Shown: in pieces, positions 33,657 to 43,276 of the stretch
How positions within the stretch are numbered: the stretch's first letter is position 1
How the letters are laid out: each line of letters opens with the position of its first letter
NCBI GenBank assembly: GCA_018417955.1
Contig: JACTVC010000006.1
Coordinates: 1,178,001 to 1,242,000 of the forward strand
DNA length: 64,000 bases
Direction: 5' to 3'
From: Laccaria trichodermophora
Taxonomy: Eukaryota > Basidiomycota > Agaricomycetes > Agaricales > Hydnangiaceae
Translations under genes and position numbers: made by a program
The notes under the pieces: generated by a model
The model's input: the letters and a program-made list of their open reading frames with translations, nothing else
Databases searched by the model: none
Told to the model about the DNA's origin: nothing

Positions 33657-36257
33657 ATGGACCTTTCCATTCACCATCTTAACCCCCTCGCCTCGACGAC
33701 GATTCGGATCGACCCCAACGCTATTTGGGTAGGGCTGAACTCAGACACCGCACTCATTCCAGAATCCGCGATACTTTTTCGAAACTTGCCGGACCCTTGT
33801 TGGAGTGTTGAGGATTTCTCGGACTCCGGACGCATCTTACCCATTGATAACGCTAGAGATCCGGATTGGTACCGAGAAGACGAGCAATGGGCCGCCTGGA
33901 CCCCCACATCTTTTCTTACTCAACAAAGGCCTTGGTACGATCAGTTAGAGACCGCAGTCCCTGTAGAGGAGAGACTGGATGGATGGTCAATGGCGGAACA
34001 TCAGCGCAAAGTCTGCGCTACCGACCTAACGCTAACCCAGAACTGCATCCGCTACATCGTTGAATTCGACGACCGTTTCCCTGGCAGAGCGAAAGTCCCC
34101 GCTTTCTATCCAGGAGACCGCCTAGCAAAGATTTACCCTACAAAGAAGATGGTGCAAATCAGTGCAGCAAAAGCGAAACGCTCGATCCTTCACGGCCTCG
34201 CTTTCCTATCATGGTGGACCACAGTCATCGGAAATTGGGAGAAGAATCTTTCGGACGGCGTGGTGAACATCATATCGTCCCTCCTCGCCACAACCAAAGG
34301 GAAACGTGGAGTTATATGCGACCTGGAAAGGGACTGGCCCACTATCAACATCCCTCTGTACATCCAGAACCACATTCCCTTCTTCTATCCATGGACATTC
34401 GAGACTCGCGTCGACAGCCGCTTCAGTCGCCTGAGCCCCGCCCTCAACTTAACATACTGGGCAGTTAGACAAGGCAGCGCTCTGTCGCTCGCTCCCGACC
34501 TCGAAGAGGACGATATCAACAAAATCGCTCGTCAAGCCGTCAAACTCGATCATTTTTTCCAAGAAGTTTTTACTTATCGATCCGCGGACGATTTGACGAT
34601 ATTTCCCTCATACGCCATATACATCATCGATTTTGAAGGGTGGAGGCGCAGACCGATCAAGTACGATGACGAGTCCTTGCCATCCCTCATCAAATATTAT
34701 TACTACGGTGTTTTTGACGAAAACGGGGATGATAAATATGATACCGTCATATTCTGGAGGTGGAGGAAACGCGAACCCAAGGACGATTACCTCAAGCGAC
34801 AATACAAAGCGACCCTACCAGGCGAAGAACAAGCTGGAACGATCCGAGAACTGTACAAGTTCGACTATGGCCCCAAGTCAGGCGTCTTATACGATATCGA
34901 TACTGGCCTGATTAAGGGAAAGAAAAGGCTAACGTCAAGTTCACCCTCCCTTCTCCAACGGATGAATATGAGCGAGTCGGACACCAACAGATCTCTTCAA
35001 GAACGCCTAACGGACGATCTGGAATTGGAAGACATGTCCACCGACGAGCTTGGTGACTCGTCAGACGACGACCACAATCGCTTCCCTGAGGTGCTGGACG
35101 TCCTCTACCACCCACGAGCCGTCAATAGCCCGGCAGCGTGGATACGTCGGAACGAAGAGCTGCTCTCGAATGCACGCCGACGCACAGCAGAATTACGAAC
35201 AGCCCGTGGAGACGACGTGCTGCCTTCCCGCCGCTCCCAATCCCCGACTTGCTTGTCCGATCCCTACTTCGCGCCCCACGAAAGGCCAGAAGTGATGTTC
35301 AGGCGCCTTCTAAAGGATGAATCAGCGAAGATCACCTATACGGAAAGCACCTGGTTCGCTCCACATTACGCATGGAATGCGGATTTCCTTGAAACGGCCT
35401 TCGTTTTCATCCCAGATGTTGAAAGTCAGGCAAGGATGCGCTATTGGGCAAATTGCTGGAACACAGTCGCCACGACCCAAAGGCTTCTTACCACAGCAAT
35501 AGAACATGGTTTGCGATTCTACCTAGCCCTGCCTCAGGACCGCGTCAGGCAGTTCCGACCGCTCGTCGTTGACAACCTCGATAGGAGTTCAGCATCATCG
35601 TTATATGGCACCGGCTTCCAGGAACAAATGTTAACGCCCACAGACAACATGGCTACTTTCTGTTCGGCTTACCTCGCTAAGATGAACGATGTCTTGAGGC
35701 GCCCCCACGCACGCGCGTTCATAGCCGAAGGGGGGCAAATCGGCTGGATAGCCCGGTGCTGGACAGGTACGAGGCTTGTCGAAGAGTTCATGTCGGGACC
35801 ATCCATCCAAGTCACCATCCATAACAGGGGATTCTATGACTCAGCATCAGAGGATGCATCATACCTAACTCACGACATCGTCTCTGAACAGGAGAAAGAG
35901 CTTTTACTTGGCTATTGCCCAGGGTCTAATGGCTGCCTAGGACGATGGCTTTTCCCCCCGACGGATATATTCAACGACAACTTCGAACTATGGACAGGAG
36001 AATGGAACGCCGCTCTCGATCACATCTACAGGAGGCTTGCAGACGACATCGCTCGAGGACGTGCAAAACTTCGAACCAGAGAGAAATGGAAGTGCTGGAT
36101 CAGGAACAACGAACGAGGACAGCGACGCCCCGCTTATCTTCCCACCTCAGCGGATTTCGACAGCGTAATGGAAGGAGTTGCGCGCGCTGGCTTGGAGCCA
36201 ACCTGGCACAAGAAGCAACTTGACGATATTGAATTTCCAGAACGTCGGATGGATTAA
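33657..36257 (+). CDS. Extra ORF of the gypsy element, unknown function (866 aa)
   Basis: It lies 300 bp after the pol stop and ends 26 bp before the 3' LTR, the position occupied by env in retroviruses. I see neither a signal peptide nor a membrane helix, so envelope function is unlikely. It is one unbroken frame starting MDLSIHHL. The N-terminal half is aromatic-rich (LAFLSWWTTVIGNWEK, KYYYYGVF, FWRWRKRE). Near residues 440-530 there is an acidic Ser-rich linker, and the C-terminal half again looks globular and Trp-rich. No catalytic motif stands out. Its length and freedom from stops in a young element suggest it is under selection or was carried along until very recently. It could be a captured host gene or an element-specific accessory protein. 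Confidence 0.8.
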   Translation: MDLSIHHLNPLASTTIRIDPNAIWVGLNSDTALIPESAILFRNLPDPCWSVEDFSDSGRILPIDNARDPDWYREDEQWAAWTPTSFLTQQRPWYDQLETAVPVEERLDGWSMAEHQRKVCATDLTLTQNCIRYIVEFDDRFPGRAKVPAFYPGDRLAKIYPTKKMVQISAAKAKRSILHGLAFLSWWTTVIGNWEKNLSDGVVNIISSLLATTKGKRGVICDLERDWPTINIPLYIQNHIPFFYPWTFETRVDSRFSRLSPALNLTYWAVRQGSALSLAPDLEEDDINKIARQAVKLDHFFQEVFTYRSADDLTIFPSYAIYIIDFEGWRRRPIKYDDESLPSLIKYYYYGVFDENGDDKYDTVIFWRWRKREPKDDYLKRQYKATLPGEEQAGTIRELYKFDYGPKSGVLYDIDTGLIKGKKRLTSSSPSLLQRMNMSESDTNRSLQERLTDDLELEDMSTDELGDSSDDDHNRFPEVLDVLYHPRAVNSPAAWIRRNEELLSNARRRTAELRTARGDDVLPSRRSQSPTCLSDPYFAPHERPEVMFRRLLKDESAKITYTESTWFAPHYAWNADFLETAFVFIPDVESQARMRYWANCWNTVATTQRLLTTAIEHGLRFYLALPQDRVRQFRPLVVDNLDRSSASSLYGTGFQEQMLTPTDNMATFCSAYLAKMNDVLRRPHARAFIAEGGQIGWIARCWTGTRLVEEFMSGPSIQVTIHNRGFYDSASEDASYLTHDIVSEQEKELLLGYCPGSNGCLGRWLFPPTDIFNDNFELWTGEWNAALDHIYRRLADDIARGRAKLRTREKWKCWIRNNERGQRRPAYLPTSADFDSVMEGVARAGLEPTWHKKQLDDIEFPERRMD

Positions 36258-36283
36258 TCGGAAACTGGAAAGTGGGGGGGCTT

Positions 36284-36751
36284 TGTAGCATACCAGTAAG
36301 TACCCTACCTTTCTACCCTTTCCACCTCCCGAGTTACGCCTACACCGCTCGCCTACATATGCACATTCTTCATTCTTTTGTATTACATTATCACGCTTTA
36401 CGTAAGCGTTGTAGTTATACCTCACGTAGTACATGAGGCAAAGATATCTTTTCTACCACATACATCTTCTCTGAATCGCTTGGATACTAAAGCCCTACCA
36501 ACGGCTTTACTTCAAGCTCAAGAGACTAGTGGTCAGATCTCAAGAACTCCGTTAACGCAATCTCCACCGGGACTGTCCGTGGAGATCGGAACACGGGAGC
36601 GTTGAACCGTCACGTTTCACGATTCCGGGCGTTCAACTACGCTATCTAGACCAACTCGGTGAGTCCTCACACCCTTGATCGTCGTTGTCCGCTAGGCAAT
36701 CCAACGACTGTCCCACTACCTGAGTGATCACTACGTCAAGTAGAGGTTACA
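36284..36751 (+). repeat. 3' long terminal repeat, 468 bp
   Basis: Matches the 5' LTR base for base where compared, preceded by a G-rich polypurine tract and followed by the CTTAC target duplication. Confidence 0.95.
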
Positions 36752-36756
36752 CTTAC

Positions 36757-37567
36757 TTGCTAAAATACAAGTTATATATCCTGGCGTAGTGAAATCTGTC
36801 AATACAGCTGAAGAGGGGTTTGAGAATTCCTTTCCTTCTGCCCATTTCTGTGTATGGTTTCGTTACGCAACTCACGTGAGTAGAACACTTCCATGTACTC
36901 CCACTCTTTAACTTCATTTTATCTAGGGTGACGGTACACCCTCTGATGCTGATCCTTCCACCTTACAGAAGGAAGGTTTGCGTCCCATTAACACATCACA
37001 AAATATTCCCAGGTCAAGCGTTGAGCTCAAGGGAAACTCTGTTGAATACCGCATGTTTACAGAAGCTTTGGGGCCTGTCTTTGATTGGATCGCAAAACTA
37101 GTAAGTAATTATCTGGTTATCAATGTGTTTCTAATGTTTATTACTAGGTCAAACAATTGCTCCCCAATACTTTCGACAAGCTGGAATACCTTGTCAGTCT
37201 TCTACCAAATTGCGACACATCGCCGGTCCACCCTTTCTCTGGGTTTGTGCTTAACATAAACGTTAGCACCCGCATTCATCGCGACTGGGGTGACGAAGAC
37301 ATCTGCCTCGTGCTTGTTATCTCTGACTGCCAAGGAGGGGAACTATGTCTGGTGGAACCGGGTTTAGTGTTGAAACTTTATACCGGGGATTTGGTGATTT
37401 TCAAGTCAGCTGACATCAGTCACCTGAATCTTCACTATGTAGGCAAAAGAGTTTCTCTAGTATTTCATACCGACAAGTCAGCAAGAGGTTGGGCTAAAGA
37501 TCGAAATGGATGGGACCATAACATTTATATGCGTTCCACAACACACATGGGTTCTGGCTTGGATTAG
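36757..37567 (+). pseudogene. TET/JBP-like dioxygenase gene, catalytic C-terminal part
   Basis: Continuation of the gene broken at 25009; removing the retroelement and one CTTAC copy keeps the frame (GAC ACC TTA CTT GCT). Exons 36757-36875, 36927-37100 and 37148-37567. The last exon shows the 2-oxoglutarate/Fe(II) double-stranded beta-helix of the TET/JBP class: HxD in RIHRDWGDEDICLVLV, GGELCLVEPGLVLKL, GDLVIFKSADISH with the distal His, and GKRVSLVFHTD with the 2OG-binding Arg. Family members oxidise 5-methylcytosine or thymine in DNA, so an intact version would act in the nucleus on DNA. Catalytic residues appear preserved, so the break is due to the insertion alone. The substrate cannot be read from sequence. 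Confidence 0.8.
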
Positions 37568-38127
37568 ATTAATTCTTTTTTGCTGTTCAACTGTAATTAT
37601 TCCTACGTTTTCCAGAGAATGAGTACGTCGTAATCTTTGTTGATTCACAGCATCAAAACAGTATGATCCCAAAGCTGGTATGCAACCTTGTTCTCGACCC
37701 ACGCTATCATTACTGCTTTTCCTATTTCTCCTTTCTACTCTGTAATGTCCCTTGGTAAGCTAAATCCTTCACTGGTATCTGGCTGTAGCCCCAATCTAGC
37801 CTTCACACAGTACCACCAATTGCGAAGGATCCCTCCTGGCCACTGCTAGGTGTACAGAGCCCCAGAACCCAAGAGTCAGTGGCCGATATTTTTGGAAACT
37901 CTACCCACTCACTTTAGATTTCCACAGCAGTTTGCAAGGAAGATAGAATCAGCTGGAGAGGCGAGCTCTCTCCTACAGTAGGTACGTTTTATTATTATTA
38001 TATTCATATTCCATTTCCGAGTCATTTTTGATCATTTTTCGATCATCCACAGTCATTTTGCAGTTTAATATGCCACTCAAAATGTTTATAAAAGGTCGTG
38101 CTTTTACTAAGTTTTCACAGACCCCCA
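37568..38127. other. Spacer without a gene
   Basis: No supported reading frame. It contains the 3' end of the TET/JBP gene and the promoter side of the next gene. Confidence 0.5.
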
Positions 38128-39656
38128 ATGGCATCTACTTCCACACCTGTGTGGTGTCCTGACGCCTCCACGACTCAGGCGCAACCATTTCAACCTGTAT
38201 CTGATTCGCAGCCTCGTCCCCTTCAAAGGGAAGGCGCCTTCTACATGCCCTCTCAGTCGCAACCACCCCAACCTGCACCGCAGCCCCGCCCGCTCCAGAG
38301 GGAAGGCGCCTTCTACACACCCTCTCAGTCGCAACCACCTCAACCTGCACCGCAGCTCCACCCGGTTCAGGGGGGAGCCGCGGCCTATATACTCTCTTCT
38401 GCCGAACAAGCCCTGGAAGACGCTATGTTCAGGTCGAGTCCGCCCCCTGAACAGGTGTTGGGAAAGAGGACGCATGAGGGCGACGAACAGGAGGATCAAG
38501 ATGAGCCTGGCGGAGGCACTGACCTCGAGGAGCGAATTTCTGCCTCAGCACATGCTCAAACGCTGGCACCTTCGCTCGCCAACGTAACCGATGCAACCCT
38601 CAGGTACGCAACTTACAAGAAACTTCGCAGTGAGCAGCGCGACGAGCTCGAGGCCTTCTTGCAAGTGAGTACTTTATTCACATATTTTGGTTCTCTGTCG
38701 AAACGTTGGCTAGGAATCGGCCCTGGGTCGTCAAGCCAGACTCTACGTCTGTGTTCTCTCGGTCGAAAACAAAATCGATACCTTTCGATCAGCTGCACCG
38801 CCTTACCTCGTGTCGGATGGATTGAAAGTGCGAATTTCAATCTTCTCCTCGATGTCCTCAATGCTAAACCTTTCCATGAAGACTAACATTAACAACTATG
38901 CAGTTGCCGTCTTACTTTCGGTGAATATAAGTGCTTACAAGGGCGATATCCCTCGCAACCACATACTTGTACGTATTCTGCTTGTCAGAGTTCTGCTTTT
39001 CATATGTATCTGACAATCAATCATCCTTCAGAATATACTAAAGCGATATCGATTTGATATGCCGCCTGGCATTGAACACGACTACGCGAATTGGGAGAAG
39101 ATAACGACCGCCGTTAGTTATTCACTCACTCAAACTCGTGCGAGAGTCAAAAAACTCGTATGTGTAATTATGAAGATCATTAGGAACACTTACTCCTTGT
39201 TTTTGTAGGTCCGAGATAGCGTGGCTCAAAACACCAACATATTCGCCCTTGCGCAGGTCATTGTCCATGGGACACCTTGTCGACCGACTGTTCAGCTTTG
39301 CGCCAGAGTCGCGCTCATGGTAAGCATCAAGTTCCTTTCCTAGACACTTATGCATCTGAACTATATCAGCGCGCTGTTCATCAAGAATGCAAAGGGAGCG
39401 AAAAATACTGGAACCTTATAGACCAGCGCCTTGCGGTAGTACGCAGACTGGCAGGATCTGATGCCGGTAAAGTAGTCAAGTGCGTATCGTCTCTTGGTTC
39501 TTCCACCATAGTACATTTATATCCTACTACAGGGCATTCAGGGCTGTTCTCAAGACTGATAGAGAAACTTATGGTGTCGGTGAGGATTATGTGATAGCGG
39601 ATCTCGTCGCCGACGACTGGCAACAACGTGTTGATGATGTTGTGTCCGGGATATAG
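38128..39656 (+). CDS. Unknown protein with Pro-rich repeats, intact
   Basis: Seven exons. The first is 38128-38664; later introns are short and canonical; the stop is TAG at 39654-39656. The N-terminus has two close copies and one degenerate copy of a 26-residue unit containing PLQREGAFY and PSQSQPPQPAPQ, then an acidic segment with KRTHE. The C-terminal 250 residues are helical and look conserved (LRYATYKKLRSEQRDELEAF, NNYAVAVLLSVNISAYKG, VPLCARVALM-like VQLCARVALM). I know similar sequences only as hypothetical agaric proteins; function is unknown. It follows the TET/JBP gene on the same strand by about 560 bp. No stop or shift was found, unlike its neighbour. Confidence 0.7.
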
Positions 39657-39709
39657 GAAGTGGTGTCATACTATTGTGTCCGGGATATAGGAAGTTGGTG
39701 TCATATATA
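39641..39709. repeat. 34-bp tandem duplication over a stop codon
   Basis: The phrase tgtgtccgggatataggaag occurs at 39641 and again at 39675. The first copy carries the gene's TAG stop; the second lies in the 3' untranslated side. Confidence 0.8.
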
Positions 39710-41000
39710 TTAGGCCCATTAGATATTTCCTTTTTTCCATAAATGAACAGACCACCAATTTTTACCTATGAGATACACAAATAGCTGAGCCAGTGAAAAA
39801 CATCCCGGGGGTGGGGTTTCAAGTGTCATCCTTAGCAGAGCATCAACATGCAAATTATTCACAGAATGATATCAAGCATATCTTCGTCCCAACGTGGATG
39901 CAAGACACACTTTTCTCAGCGTATACAGCCAACTACAAAGACGGACAACATCTCAATAAATGCAAGTGGCCGAGCCACTGAAAAATATGGCAAGGGTGTG
40001 GTTGAATGCACTGCCTTTGGCACAGTGCTGATGGGCAAATCATAGACAGCACGATACCGAGGGTATGTTTGTCACTTTAAAAGATGGCGCCGTCGAAAAA
40101 CGTGGACGCAAGACCAAAAATTTCACGCTAGAAAGACCCAATCAGATGGTGTATAATGTGACCCGAACAGATGGTGAGTACATTGTTACCTGCAACGGAC
40201 TGAGCCGCCAGAGCTCCTGAACGGCTTACCTGGTGATGTTCATGAACAATCTTATTAAACGGTGCGGAGCCATGACTTAAATAAGATGGCATATACCTTG
40301 TTACCTACACCTGCATAAGATGCCGCAATTTGTGAACAGCTTAGCAGATAATAGGTATCAGTGACCTGATGAAACAGCCTAGAGTGATGCTCCAAATAAG
40401 ATGGCTTGTATATCGATGTCTATAAGCACCTAAGCTGCCTTGTTTCGTAGACAGCATATCAAATTACATGTGGCTGTGGTGGGTTCAGCGTGTTGCAAGG
40501 CAGATGGACACCCCCTACTGATTGAGGTGCCAGGGTTCATGAACAACTTACTGCCTTACATGTAGCAGCAATGGGTTGAGCACACCATGCTCAACAATGT
40601 TGCCTACATTTGGACCGGAAGGCAAATTCTATGGATAGCGTATCAGATTGCATGCGGTAGTGGTGAGTCAAACATGATGCATGGCAGATGGTCACCTCCT
40701 ACTTGCTGAGGTGCTGGGGTTCATGGACAACTTATCAGATTACATATCGTGGCAATGGGTTGAACAAACCGTACTCGATATTGTTACCCACATTTAGCTT
40801 AGCTGGAATTTTTTATCCAAAGTTTATCGAATTACATATTTGAGCGACGTCAACTCTGCTCACGGTGTCCAAATCTATTTTGAATCTGTCAACAACATCC
40901 CAGTCACATCGACTTAACGTGACAAAGATAGGACCTCATCGTGTGAACTTCACGAAGAAAACACATTTTATCCAAACGGCGGTGTATATGAAGTCTGTTG
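39710..41000. other. Gene-poor spacer with a diverged 184-bp tandem repeat
   Basis: No gene seen. Near 40450-40800 two copies of a 184-bp unit can be aligned (agcatatcaaattacatg at 40453 with agcgtatcagattgcatg at 40637; cagatggacaccccctact at 40501 with cagatggtcacctcctact at 40685). More decayed copies may precede it. Confidence 0.55.
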
Positions 41001-41201
41001 TTTGTCGCGCCCCAAAAACCGTGTCAGGAAATGTTTATGTAATCTTCGGACTCTGAAATCACGGTCCGACCTCGTCGCGTCGATATTGGTCTGCTCCCTT
41101 CACGCCCTGACGCGTTTTGAATACATTATTCCCTTCATGCATCCTGAACATTGACTTCTTGGCTTTTAGAATTACTTTGAACGCGTTATGAACATGAAAG
41201 T

Positions 41202-42457
41202 ATGGCCAAACCACGCTGGCAGGACCCTCTAGGACTGGAAACCATCAACACCATTGTCAAAAAGATTATACCACTGTGGACGAGCGGGCTGCATACGGTT
41301 CAGCTCAACCTCGTTTCAGCTATCCTTGATGGACAAGATGTTCTCTGCTGCACTGCAACTGGAGATGGGAAGTCAGCAGCCTTTTCCATTCCATGTCTTG
41401 TGCTGTCAGAGTAAAACCAGCACCCTGAGTCCTATCCCGCCAATCTGCCCACCCGTTCAAGACCAATTGGCGTTGTAGTCACACAAACAAAAGGACTAGC
41501 CAGCAATATCGTTTGTTTCCATTCTTTGTACACGTTCTCTCACTAACAACGTTCTAGGTGAACGAACTTTCGAAACTCAACGTATCTGCTTTCTCATATT
41601 GCCATGAAACTCTCAGCAATGCGCGAAAGGGTGGAGTTCGTTTGGCGCGAGAGATCATGGAATGCGTTAGGTGGCAGGTCATATGTGTGGATCCGGAGCA
41701 TCTGCGTGACAAGGAATGGAGAGAGATCACCAAGAGCCCGACTTTTCGATCCAATGTCATGTTCGCTTGCATCGATGAAGTCCACCTGATCAACGAATGG
41801 GGACTTTCATTCCGTCCAGCATTCGCAGCCATTGGAGCCTTCTTCCGTGGACGCTTTCCGGCATCGATATCCGTTGTTGGCCTCAGTGCGACACTGGAAC
41901 CCGGGGCCCCAACAATGTATATTTGCAAAAGCCTGGGGTTCTCTGAAGGCAACTTCCTCCTTTTATGGCGATCCAACGAGCGCCCAAATACGCAGTTCAG
42001 TGTTCAGTTTGTCGCTAATGGACTGAACGGCGACAAATTCCCAGATCTACTTCTGTACCTGAACAGCGGAAGGAAGACAATCATTCACTGTCGAACGCTT
42101 GATCAGGTCTTCCATGTATACGCTTACATTTGGCGGCTTCAACCAGACGGTGCCAATAAACTTGTCCGAGCACGACTTTACCACAGTATATGTCCTCCAG
42201 AATACAACGAGGAGAGGATACAGCTTATCAAAACTGATCCGAGTTGCCAATTCATCATCGCCACCGTCGCATTTTCAAATGGCCTCAATGCAAAATCTCT
42301 TTTAGACAGTCTCTCAATTGGATTTTCAACGACATTTGACGAATCGTGGCAAGAGAAGGGGCGTGTTGGAAGGAATCCAGAAACAATTGGCCGGGGCGTT
42401 ATATTTTCACACCGCAGTATTATTGCGGAAGCTGAATTGTACCTTGCGTGTGAGTAG
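41202..42457 (+). pseudogene. RecQ-like helicase copy with a nonsense mutation
   Basis: Exons 41202-41510 and 41558-42457 with a 47-bp intron. Helicase motifs: Q-like region VQLNLVSAILDGQDVL, motif I ATGDGKSAAFS, motif Ia-like VVVTQTKGLASNIV, motif II as DEVH (IDEVHLINEW), motif III VGLSATLEPG, motif V region and motif VI WQEKGRVGRN. A TAA at 41412-41414 interrupts the otherwise continuous first exon (...LVLSE stop NQHPESYP...). From my knowledge of the family a Tyr codon is expected there, so one base change would explain it. The C-terminus is cut off at the junction with the facing gene. Telomere- or repeat-linked RecQ copies are common in basidiomycetes. Confidence 0.8.
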
Positions 42458-42899
42458 TATCATTCTCATGGCAACATTGTAGAAATCGAGCAACAGACTT
42501 GGCGTGGCATACACCTCTTGGATCAGGCTGTCCAGAGACACGGCTCGGGTTGTAGAACAAGATCTTCAGAAATTCACCGAGAGAGTCAAAGCCAGAGTCC
42601 TTAAGCAGCTGCTCCATTCGATCAAATTTCGATGCGAGCTTTTGCGCGTCGTCTTGTGGAGTTTCTATCAGTCGTGGTTGACTTGAGGATCCGCTTGGAC
42701 AACGAAGCTCATTGAAAGGAGAGCCGAGAAGAGGCAACAACAGCTCGGGAGATGACAGTTTCCCTGGCTCACTCAGATGTGAAAGGAGGAGGGAATTCGA
42801 GGTAGGGGGCAGAAAACGTGTGATATAATGTGGAGCTTCCGGCACCTCAACCATGGGCGTTTTCTTATAAGTTCGGACAGTTGTGACGTTGTTTTCCAT
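42420..42899 (-). pseudogene. N-terminal fragment of an unknown agaric repeat-family gene
   Basis: ATG at 42899 in the sequence MENNVTTVRTYKKTPMVEV. A Ser/Pro-rich leader is followed by MEQLLKDSGFDSLGEFLKIL and a YNPSR...DPRG...AVARFLQ-type segment that I know only from large hypothetical proteins scattered through agaric genomes. Full-length relatives go on for several hundred residues; this one ends where it meets the truncated helicase, so it is a fragment. Its promoter side is one arm of the inverted repeat at 43024-43077. Confidence 0.5.
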
Positions 42900-43276
42900 A
42901 GGAATTGATGTATTGAAGAAAAAAGAATAGAATTTGGATAGGAAGGGAGGAAAAAAGTGCTGTAAACACGTAAAAAGCCAAGAGGGAGCGCGCAGTTGTT
43001 GACGTGTTGTTGACGCGCCAGGGTTTCAAAGTCCGAAGATTACATAAACATTTCCTGACGCGGTTTTTGGGGCGCGAAGAAAACAGGACTAGCGCAGATC
43101 CAGTCTTCGTCTATGTAAGTTGTATCACAAGGCCCAACACTTGATCAGAAGAGGTGGTTAGACGTCATTTTGAAAACTAACAAACAACTGTCTGACTCTT
43201 ATTAATAGGAAGGATTATCACCTTGAACGCGAGGTTCTTTTCGAGCAAGGTCCTGGCTCTACCGAAACGTGGCAGG

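Larger units (their letters stand above)
25005..36756 (+). mobile_element. Ty3/gypsy chromovirus, complete, with an extra 3' ORF
   Basis: LTRs at 25010-25477 and 36284-36751 begin TGTAGC and end GTTACA, with target duplication CTTAC at 25005-25009 and 36752-36756. The two LTRs look identical in every segment I compared, which implies a recent insertion. A polypurine tract (ggaaagtggggggg) precedes the 3' LTR. The body holds a single gag-pol frame (25893-33356) and a second long frame (33657-36257). The element is 11.7 kb including LTRs, and sits in the same orientation as the gene it interrupts. Confidence 0.95.
41004..43077. mobile_element. Composite element bounded by ~54-bp inverted repeats
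   Basis: The left arm (41004-41057: tcgcgccccaaaaaccgtgt... to ...ggactctgaaa) and the right arm (43024-43077) are inverted copies with about two differences in 54. Weaker similarity continues outward (ctgttgtttg against ctgttttctt). Inside are two inward-facing, truncated genes that meet tail to tail near 42.4-42.5 kb. No transposase and no clear target duplication. It could be a mobile element or two copies of one promoter family brought together. Confidence 0.6.

Noticed and set aside
33657..36257. Extra gypsy ORF as a retroviral-type envelope
   Set aside because: Position fits env, but I see no signal peptide, membrane anchor or cleavage site.
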